The position numbers and the translations under genes were made by a program. The notes under the pieces are model-generated. The model saw only the letters and a list, made by a program, of their open reading frames with translations, was not told the DNA's origin and searched no databases. 64,000 bases of DNA from Corbicula japonica (lineage: Eukaryota; Mollusca; Bivalvia; Venerida; Cyrenidae), in NCBI GenBank assembly GCA_038501625.1, contig JAZAYU010000061.1, positions 422,303-486,302 of the forward strand, read 5' to 3'. Each line of letters begins with the position of its first letter. The first letter of the stretch is position 1. Positions 48,680-56,222 of the stretch are shown piece after piece.

Positions 48680-50105
48680 TGTTATGCACTAAATTTGTGG
48701 TATTTTTGTCTTTCATTTAAATGGTATTTTGAGTTTAAGTTAAAAGATAAACTTAATAGATTTTAAATTTGTAAAGGTATTTGTTTTAAGTTAAAAAATT
48801 AACTTGAAGGGTTGTGCATTTTATTTTCATAAAGGTATTTGTTGACAGATTTCATGGAAAATTTTGGCAACTAACAAAGATAATAATCTAATCAAGTCAG
48901 CGGCTTAAACATTTATTGAACAAAGAAACTTTTAGTTGTCAGACAGATAAATTATAAGATAATCCCTTTACTTAATTACTTATGCAGATTTCGGCCTTTG
49001 AAGCCATAAATGTCATCATAAGACGCGATTATGACACGCGCTTGTGGATTCAGTCAAGGGGCTGGAATTTTACAGCGCCCTCGGCATTTCGGGGTTAATT
49101 TTGATTGGTCAAAATTCTAATTAATCTTATACATTTTTGTAACAATTATTTTGATTGGTTATTAGTTGCAATGCAACAATTAAATTAGCAGTTCCTTTCC
49201 AGTAGGAATCACTTGTATTTGGATTCCTGAAAGTAAACATTGATTAAAACAATATATTTGGAAAGGAAACTCTTTGTGTCTTTTTAGGTAAGTTGATTAA
49301 AATTCTTTATTTGTTTAAACACTTTAATTGTTGCACAAGAAACATTTTAAGTTAAGGTAAAATTTATTAACTAAGTAAAGCTTGTTGTGTATATGTAAAT
49401 ATTAGAGTATGTTTAGTTGTTTTCATATAAAAATATTGAAAATGATAATAAAAACAAAAACAAAACAGTTAATAAGGTTTAAAAGATAAATATGTATGTA
49501 AAACAAGTGAATGGTACAAAATCATTGTAGAACTAAAAGTAAGATTCAAAAGACTATAGCGCAGTAAGCGTGATTTCGGCTCTTTGGGTTTAATTTATTT
49601 ATGAATTCTCCAAAAGGAAACTAGAAAAGATGGAAAACGTTTTTATTTAATTATTTGGTTATTTGTTGTTAAATTTGGAAGAGATGTAAGTAATAAAATT
49701 ATTCTTTGGTTTACGCATTGAAAGAAGTAAGATTTTGTACGATTCACGAATGATTTTTGGTAAATATCATGTAAGAATTTTAGTGACATTCTAACGCTTG
49801 AAAATATCAAGCGTCTCATTCATTTTGATTTATATGAAACTCATTTATTGAAATTATTGTCTTTTAGAGTAAGTAAAAACTATATAACTGAACAATATAT
49901 TAATTGGTTAAAGTAATGTAATTTATACATTTGAGAAATATGCATTGTTGATTTGTATTGAAATTTATGTATATTGATTTCTATTAAATCACTTGTATTT
50001 GGATTCCTGAAAGTAAACATTGATTAAAACAATATATTTGGAAAGGAAACTCTTTGTGTCTTTTTAGGGACAAAACCCATTTTACCCGTGCCAAAGAGCA
50101 CAACA
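48680..50105 (+). repeat. 5' LTR
   Basis: A 1,426-bp LTR starting TGTTATGC and ending CACAACA, with TGTT/AACA inverted ends. It contains inverted CCAAT-like GATTGG motifs at about 49,100 and 49,150, which could belong to the promoter. An 82-bp segment is directly repeated at 49,207-49,288 and 49,987-50,068. Long for a gypsy-class LTR. Confidence 0.95.
49207..50068 (+). repeat. 82-bp direct repeat pair inside the LTR with intron-like borders
   Basis: The two copies (49,207-49,288 and 49,987-50,068) are identical and exactly 780 bp apart. The first runs into TTTTTAG/GTAAGT, a consensus splice donor. The second ends CTCTTTGTGTCTTTTTAG/GG, a good acceptor. Splicing from 49,288 to 50,067 would remove one repeat and the 698 bp between them. 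The same arrangement is at 59,588-60,449 in the 3' LTR. Confidence 0.7.
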
Positions 50106-50107
50106 CG

Positions 50108-50129
50108 TGGTGGGTAGAGAGTTCGATCC
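50108..50129 (+). promoter_or_regulatory. Possible primer-binding site
   Basis: Two bases after the LTR the sequence reads TGGTGGGTAGAGAGTTCGAT, starting with the TGG expected opposite a tRNA CCA end. The TTCGA lies about three bases closer to TGG than in a standard tRNA 3' end, so the primer tRNA is not identified. Confidence 0.35.
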
Positions 50130-50159
50130 TGACCTCTGGCTTAGCAAGCGAGCATCCCC

Positions 50160-51065
50160 ATGCCATTAAACAGCAGACCATCAAATTACAATTTGAGGTC
50201 CCAGCCGAACTGTGCAGAAGAAGTAGCAGTACAGCCTATTCCTAATCAACCACAAGAAGAGGTAAACCAACCACAAGAAGAGGCAGATATCCAGCTGATC
50301 GTCAGAACACAAATGGCGTCAATGTTCAGGTTAGACTATTTTAGTGGAAATGAGGACATTGAAACATACTTAAAACGTTTCGACCAGTACTGTGTGTGCA
50401 CAGGGGTCAAAAATGAACAGGCAATGGCCACACTTGGGTGGCACATGAGTGGCACAGCAAGACTGTGGTTCGAGTCTTTGCAGACGCCCCCTACAACTCT
50501 AGACGGTTTGAAAGCATTGTTACTAGGAAAATACAAACGGGAAAGATTGCCCAACTTGGAAGTTTATTCCATGAGGCAGCAGGAAGGGGAGGATATCTTC
50601 AGTTTCTTAGATAAAGTAGAACGAGAGACCTTGAAGATGGAAATTCCAGCTACCCTGCAGGTGCAGATTGCCTTGCATGGCATGGATCCTGCCATAGGAT
50701 CCTCTATCAGCACTCATAACCCAGAAACACTTGATAAGGTTCGTGAATTAACAAGGAGAATGGCTACCTACAAACGACCAGGTATAAACATGGTTTCAAC
50801 AACAACATCCCGACTTGAGACCACCGTTGAAGTACTGACTGCAGCAGTTGCGAAGTTAGCATCCAACCTGGACGGACGTTCTCAAGGGAAACAGCAAGCA
50901 AAGGACACAGATGTCAAAGAATGCAGCCGTTGTGGAGGTAGGTGTTTTTCTAGGGAATCATGCCGAGCAATGGGCAAAAAATGTTATAAATGTCAGAAAG
51001 ATAACCATTTTGGCAATAAATGTAGAACTGTAAGAAGGAACAAAAATGAACAAAATTCTCAATAG
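50160..51065 (+). CDS. gag: Gag polyprotein
   Basis: 301 aa from ATG 50,160, 54 bases after the 5' LTR, to TAG 51,063-51,065. Residues about 58-200 form a retrotransposon Gag/capsid-like region (RLDYFSGNEDIETYLKRFDQ, then GWHMSGTARLWFESL). Near the C-terminus a canonical CCHC zinc knuckle, CYKCQKDNHFGNKC (residues 275-288), is preceded by a second Cys-rich cluster (CSRCGGRC) that lacks the His. Role: RNA packaging and particle assembly. The terminal TAG is in the same frame as protease and pol and is followed by GGA. This makes stop-codon readthrough, rather than frameshifting, the natural hypothesis for pol expression. Confidence 0.9.
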   Translation: MPLNSRPSNYNLRSQPNCAEEVAVQPIPNQPQEEVNQPQEEADIQLIVRTQMASMFRLDYFSGNEDIETYLKRFDQYCVCTGVKNEQAMATLGWHMSGTARLWFESLQTPPTTLDGLKALLLGKYKRERLPNLEVYSMRQQEGEDIFSFLDKVERETLKMEIPATLQVQIALHGMDPAIGSSISTHNPETLDKVRELTRRMATYKRPGINMVSTTTSRLETTVEVLTAAVAKLASNLDGRSQGKQQAKDTDVKECSRCGGRCFSRESCRAMGKKCYKCQKDNHFGNKCRTVRRNKNEQNSQ

Positions 51066-51281
51066 GGATTCGCGCCTGTCTGCAGGGACGATCATATCAA
51101 ACCAGTGGATGGGCACAGACATAGGCAAATTAATAATCAAACAAGTGCTAGAATGTCAAAATCTAATTTGGGGAAGGGTACCAAAAATGAGGCAAAGAAT
51201 GAAATACCAATTCAGCAGGAAAATAACTATACAGAAATAAATGCAGCCTTTTCAGCTTATATGACTAGGAATACTGTTTAA
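51066..51281 (+). other. In-frame segment between gag TAG and a second stop (TAA)
   Basis: 71 open codons continue the gag frame up to TAA at 51,279-51,281. Composition is coding-like, polar and Asn/Lys-rich, similar to a gag-protease linker. The TAA lies 12 codons upstream of the protease active-site codons. Whether both stops are recoded or the TAA is a lesion cannot be told from one copy. Confidence 0.6.
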
Positions 51282-54200
51282 GTATCTCTAAATAACAAAA
51301 AAACAAGTGCCCTCTTTGATACCGGTGCATCCATTTCATGCATCGGAAAGAATTTCTTTGAAAATGCATTCCCAACTGTAGAACCGCCAATTACACCATG
51401 TTATATTAAGCATGTAAAAGGTGTCTCTGGGACTAGTTTACCAATAATTGGCACTACAGATTTAGAAATAGATTTTGGAAATAGGTGCTACAAATTCCCA
51501 TTTTTTATTGTTGAAGGACTTCACCATTCTCTTATTATTGGGTTAGATTTTTTGGAACATTTCAATGCTAAAATTGATCTTAGGTCCAAACAGTTAATTA
51601 TTGAAGAAGGAGAAAAAGTCTGTTCTCTAACACATTGTTCAGGGTATGCTAGAACCATTAAACCTACTAAAATACAGGCAAATTCTGAGGTTGACATTCA
51701 AGTCAAAATTGCAAGAGTACAAACAAATGAAGAAGTGCTTTTAGAACCAATGCCTAAAATAGCTTCAGAAAACATCATAGGTGCAAAATGTCTTGTCAAG
51801 GTAAAGAAAGGTAGAGCCACCTTACGCTTGATAAATCCCACAAACAAAGATGTTTATTTAAAAGGAAATAAAATTTTAGCAGTGGCATCAACTTTTGAAG
51901 GAAATCATGTATTTTCTTTAGAAACAAATTCAAAATCACAACCAGTAATTTCGGCTAATGAAAATTCTTCAAAATTCAAACCTTCATTTAATTTAGAAAA
52001 CAGTGATTTAAGTCAGGAACAAAAACAACAATTGCTTAACTTTTTAGAGAAAAACAGTGACCTTTTTTCTGAGGGTCTACACGACTTAGGGTCTACACAT
52101 TTACAAACTCATGAAATTGACACAGGTGATGCACCGCCTGTTCGTTGTGCACCTTACAGGGAGTGCCCTCAAAAGCGACGTTACATAGAAAACCAAGTAA
52201 AAAACTTAAAAGAAGAAGGTGTTGTAAAGGACAGTAATTCTAATTGGCATTCTCCTGTAGTTTTGGTGAAAAAGAAAGATTCAGATGAGTACAGATTTGC
52301 CGTTGACTACAGAAAACTTAATAAAATAAGCAAACCTCAGGCATATCCTATACCAAAATTAGCTGATATTTTTGATTCGATCGGAGAAGCAAATGCTCAG
52401 ATCTTCACATCCCTTGATCTCGGTAAAGCCTTCTGGCAGGTACCTCTAGGTGAAAGCAGTCGGCATAAGGCCGCCTTCATTACGCAGAACGGAATTTTTG
52501 AGTTTCAAAAAATGCCTTTTGGTTTATCGGGGGCTCCTGCCACGTTTCAGTCACTTATGATGAAGGTTTTGAGGGGAATATCATGGAAATATGTCTTATG
52601 CTACATTGACGATGTGATAATTTATTCGTCATCATTTAAGGATCACTTGGAGCATTTGGACGAAGTATTTAAACGCCTCCGTGATGCAGGTCTTAAACTG
52701 TCAGTTAAAAAGTGCTTCTTTGCTCAAAAGAAACTTTATTATCTAGGTCATATACTTAGCAAAAATGGGATTGAGGCTGATGAGAGAAAAGTTGAACAAA
52801 TTTCAAATTTGAAAGCACCCACAGATCAAAAAGGGGTCAAAAGTTTATTGGGTCTGACAAATTATTACAAAAAGTTTGTTGCTGGTTACAGTAAAATTTG
52901 TGCACCTTTATTTGAATTATTGAAAAAGGGGTCAAAATTTGTGTGGTCACAAGAATGTGCAAATGCATTAGAGTCATTAAAAGAAGCACTGGCTTCCTCA
53001 CCAATACTGGCATTTCCGGATATGAACAAGCCCTTTATTCTAACTTGTGATGCTTCAAGATCAGGCTTAGGATATATTTTGGGGCAAAAGGATGATGAAG
53101 GCAGAGAACGTGTGATTGAATATGGGGGTAGAGCTCTTCATGGTTCGGAGAAAAATTATTCAGTATCAGAATTGGAGTGTCTCGCGATTATTGCAGGAGT
53201 TAAAACATACAAAACTTATTTGTCAACAGGCATTCCCTTTCGTATAATTACGGATCATCAAGCTCTCAAATGTTTGAATAGCATGACAACGTCTCCTAAT
53301 GGCAGATTAGCCAGATGGGCTCTATATTTACAAGGCTTTCATTACAATGTTGAATACCGTCGGGGTAAGGACAACAATGCAGATGCACTTTCTAGGTTAA
53401 GAAATGATGTCCAGGACTCCTCATTGGAACAACATCCGGTAACACCACAGGAGCCTTCACCTAAATTTATACAGGGTATCCCCCAGGAACCACACATTTA
53501 TACTCTAGAGCCAGTGATCTTGGAAGGAAAAGGTAAAACTCAGAATTCAGCAGAAACAGCTTCCCAGTCACGACTGCTTGAAATAGATGAGCAGTCCTGT
53601 CTGGAAAAGTTGTCCGGTCAGGAGCTGTCACCTTTATTCACTATGACTTCCCATTCGCGACTGCCTGATAGTGAAGAGCAGTCCCGTCTGGATAAGTTAG
53701 AATCACAAGCACTGGAGGAATCGGACCACATGACTTTCCATTCGCGACTGCCTGACAGTAAAGAGCAGTCCTGTCTGGATGAGTCTGAAACACTGTCTCA
53801 TCATTTGCGACTGCCAGTCAATGAAAAGCAGTCCCGTCTGTGTGAGGCAGAACAGAAAAATGGAACTAACAACTCATTAAGAGAAACCAGTAAATCATGT
53901 GAAGAAATTCCCGCATCTATTGTTGGCAGGCAAAATTTGACAGTTTCGAAGCTGCAATCTCAGTCTGTTGAACAATATGATCCAGAGTGGGTGGAGGCAA
54001 TACTGGTATATGATGAATCTGAACTACCAGTCTTTTCTCTAGAAACAAATGAAAACACGGAGGACTCACTCGAATTGATAAATATGCAGAAAACTTGTCC
54101 AGACTTTAAGGATATTTATGCATACTTGGACCAAGGGGAACTACCGGAGGATAAAAAAGCTCTGAATAGGATAAAAATGGACCAGGACAACTATTGCATT

Positions 54201-55739
54201 GTGGATGGAGTTCTGTTACACCGTTATCAACCGCGGGCAAAGAAAAAGCCACCCGAGGAAAAATTCATATTTCACACCGCTTTACCTCGTAAGTTACGCT
54301 TACAAGCTTTGGCTAGTTTCCATGATTACAATGGACATTTTGGCATCAAGAAAACATACGCTTCTCTCTTAAACAAATACTTCTGGCCAAATATGATGCA
54401 GACTGTTAAAAACTATGTGCTGTCATGTGACAGATGTCAAAGGACAAAAAGGGATCATAATGCACAAACTACTCCTCTTAATCCACTGCCAGTAGCTAAA
54501 ATTTTTGAACGTCTTCATATGGATATTTTAGGTCCATTGACTAAATCCGCTGGTGGTCATGAATACATCCTGGTATGTGTTGATAGTTTTTCTCGTTGGG
54601 TGGAGGCTTTTCCACTAGTTTCACAATCTGCAGCAGAGATTGCTAAAACACTGCATGATGAAATCTTTTGTCGTTATGGTGCTCCAATCTCTATTGTCAC
54701 TGATAGGGGTAAAAACTTCCTTTCGAAGCTTCTAAATGCAGTCTGTGAAATATATAGCGTTTCCCGCCACAAAACTGCTGCATATAATCCAAGAGCAAAC
54801 GGCTGTGTTGAAAAGCAGAATGCCACCATTTCCCAGACACTTCGGATGTATATTGACAAGGATCAGAAAAACTGGCATCTTCTGTTACCAACAGTTTTAA
54901 TGGCCATGCGGTCAAATCCAAACACAGAAACATCAGGATTCAGTCCTTACAAAATGGTTTTTGGGAGTGAAATGAGGCTTCCATTTGACACAACCCTAAT
55001 TCCTAGGGAAACATTAGGTCCAGAGGCGAAAACCCATGTCAATCAATTAATTGACAGGCTAAAAATGGTTCATGATCAGGCAAAACAAAACACGAAACTT
55101 ACTCAGGAGGAAAGTAAAGCGAGGCATGATGAAAAAGCTAGGCCCTCTTTCTTTCAGCCTGGGGAGCAAGTGTTACTTAAAGTGAACAAAACAACCAAAG
55201 GTCTTAGCCATAAACTGGAGGATAAATGGAAGGGTCCCTATTTTATTGTAATGAAAGGTCCTTTTGACACATACAAAATTGCAGACTGCCGAACAGAGAA
55301 ACCTCATAAAACATTTGTTAATGCGAAAAACTTGAAAAAATACCAGGATCCCGAGAATTACCGGTTTGAACCAGTAACAGACTCGGATAATGAATCAGAA
55401 CCAGAGGAGGAACCAGACACTCCACAATTGCAAGACAATAAAACAGATGATAAGGATCAAACACAGGATAAGGCGGAAACAGAGTTAAATCCAAATGGAA
55501 ATAAGGAGAAAGAACAGAAAGAAACAAACCAAAAAGAGGTTTGGTACAAAGCAAATAAAATTCTCAAACAGAGAAAAACAGGTGTCTCCAAGGAATTCCT
55601 TATTGAATGGTCTAACACTAAGTACAAACCTTCATGGGAAAAGGCAGAAAATGTATCTGAGGAACTGAAAAGACAGTTCTACATAAAACACACGCAGGCA
55701 GGGAAAAGAAGGAAACGCCAACATAAGTATTTTGAATAA
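51282..55739 (+). CDS. pol: Pro-Pol polyprotein: protease, RT, RNase H, integrase, chromodomain-like tail
   Basis: Open frame of 1,485 codons in phase with gag. Order: aspartic protease (DTGAS at 51,318, IIGLDFL downstream); reverse transcriptase with YIDD at 52,602-52,613 and FTSLDLGKAFWQVPL upstream; RNase H (LTCDASRSGLGYIL, first Asp near 53,049); a non-conserved linker with short repeats (53,560-53,850); integrase with HHCC zinc finger (about 54,318-54,440) and catalytic D-D-E codons at 54,522, 54,702 and 54,810 (35 residues between the last two); a GPY/F-type segment; an acidic linker; and a chromodomain-like end. There is no ATG before the protease. Initial synthesis as a Gag fusion is therefore likely. 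All core catalytic motifs look intact. Confidence 0.9.
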   Translation, partial: VSLNNKKTSALFDTGASISCIGKNFFENAFPTVEPPITPCYIKHVKGVSGTSLPIIGTTDLEIDFGNRCYKFPFFIVEGLHHSLIIGLDFLEHFNAKIDLRSKQLIIEEGEKVCSLTHCSGYARTIKPTKIQANSEVDIQVKIARVQTNEEVLLEPMPKIASENIIGAKCLVKVKKGRATLRLINPTNKDVYLKGNKILAVASTFEGNHVFSLETNSKSQPVISANENSSKFKPSFNLENSDLSQEQKQQLLNFLEKNSDLFSEGLHDLGSTHLQTHEIDTGDAPPVRCAPYRECPQKRRYIENQVKNLKEEGVVKDSNSNWHSPVVLVKKKDSDEYRFAVDYRKLNKISKPQAYPIPKLADIFDSIGEANAQIFTSLDLGKAFWQVPLGESSRHKAAFITQNGIFEFQKMPFGLSGAPATFQSLMMKVLRGISWKYVLCYIDDVIIYSSSFKDHLEHLDEVFKRLRDAGLKLSVKKCFFAQKKLYYLGHILSKNGIEADERKVEQISNLKAPTDQKGVKSLLGLTNYYKKFVAGYSKICAPLFELLKKGSKFVWSQECANALESLKEALASSPILAFPDMNKPFILTCDASRSGLGYILGQKDDEGRERVIEYGGRALHGSEKNYSVSELECLAIIAGVKTYKTYLSTGIPFRIITDHQALKCLNSMTTSPNGRLARWALYLQGFHYNVEYRRGKDNNADALSRLRNDVQDSSLEQHPVTPQEPSPKFIQGIPQEPHIYTLEPVILEGKGKTQNSAETASQSRLLEIDEQSCLEKLSGQELSPLFTMTSHSRLPDSEEQSRLDKLESQALEESDHMTFHSRLPDSKEQSCLDESETLSHHLRLPVNEKQSRLCEAEQKNGTNNSLRETSKSCEEIPASIVGRQNLTVSKLQSQSVEQYDPEWVEAILVYDESELPVFSLETNENTEDSLELINMQKTCPDFKDIYAYLDQGELPEDKKALNRIKMDQDNYCIVDGVLLHRYQPRAKKKPPEEKFIFHTALPRKLRLQALASFHDYNGHFGIKKTYASLLNKYFWPNMMQTVKNYVLSCDRCQRTKRDHNAQTTPLNPLPVAKIFERLHMDILGPLTKSAGGHEYILVCVDSFSRWVEAFPLVSQSAAEIAKTLHDEIFCRYGAPISIVTDRGKNFLSKLLNAVCEIYSVSRHKTAAYNPRANGCVEKQNATISQTLRMYIDKDQKNWHLLLPTVLMAMRSNPNTETSGFSPYKMVFGSEMRLPFDTTLIPRETLGPEAKTHVNQLIDRLKMVHDQAKQNTKLTQEESKARHDEKARPSFFQPGEQVLLKVNKTTKGLSHKLEDKWKGPYFIVMKGPFDTYKIADCRTEKPHKTFVNAKNLKKYQDPENYRFEPVTDSDNESEPEEEPDTPQLQDNKTDDKDQTQDKAETELNPNGNKEKEQKETNQKEVWYKANKILKQRKTGVSKEFLIEWSNTKYKPSWEKAENVSEELKRQFYIKHTQAGKRRKRQHKYFE
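53568..53850 (+). repeat. Short peptide repeat between RNase H and integrase
   Basis: Four degenerate copies of a roughly 16-residue motif of the form SRLPDSEEQSRLDKLE begin at 53,568, 53,655, 53,742 and 53,805. The spacing is 87, 87 and 63 bp. They lie in frame in the linker between RNase H and integrase. Confidence 0.75.
55539..55680 (+). other. Chromodomain-like segment at the Pol C-terminus
   Basis: The last about 65 residues of Pol include VWYKANKILKQRK, then KEFLIEWSNTKYKPSWE. This matches the chromodomain pattern (aromatic-x-V/A-x-K-I-L, then an L-I/V-x-W strand and an S-W-E-x-x-E/N-N turn). In chromoviruses this module steers integration to chromatin marks. Finding it next to an env gene is uncommon. 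Confidence 0.65.
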
Positions 55740-55779
55740 AAATTCAATGAAGTGCAACACTATATGCTTCACAGAAATA

Positions 55780-55975
55780 TTGAAAGCATTCAGATATCGG
55801 TCAGATATCAAATGGAAAATATTAAGAGATCAGTAGGATATAAAATTAGGGTATCAGTAAAAAAAATGATTAAGATATCAGTGTGATATCAGATGGTAAA
55901 CAATAAATAAGATATCTGTAGGATATCAAAGGTATAGAAATTAAAATATCGGTATGGTATCAAACACCCTGATCA
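55780..55975 (+). repeat. Degenerate GATATC repeat between pol and env
   Basis: About six imperfect units of 30-45 bp built around AGATATCAGT / GGATATCA fill the pol-env gap. The GATATC palindromes could form alternating hairpins in the RNA. Confidence 0.6.
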
Positions 55976-56222
55976 GTCTTTGTTATGAGCTCTTAGCGCT
56001 TTCACTTAATAATGTCTTCTGTTATGAAAATCATAAGGGACTTATTAATAGAGTAGACATATGAATTTTATATAATTTGTTTATACATGATTTCAGTAAG
56101 AATAAGTTACTTTTCACTTTGGACTCCAAGCACACTAATTGCTTGTTAATATAACATACATTAAATGTAGGAAGCCAATTTTAAGAAATGTTCTCTGGAT
56201 ATTTCTGACTATAAGTGCTAGA

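Noticed and set aside
51046..51240. A 64-codon ORF overlapping the end of gag in another frame
   Set aside because: The gag/pol frame itself continues with coding-like composition through this interval, and the alternate frame has no motif.
56139..56222. Earlier start for env
   Set aside because: The frame is open from here but begins at TTG; the first ATG is at 56,223 and already precedes the hydrophobic leader. A spliced start could still add upstream residues.
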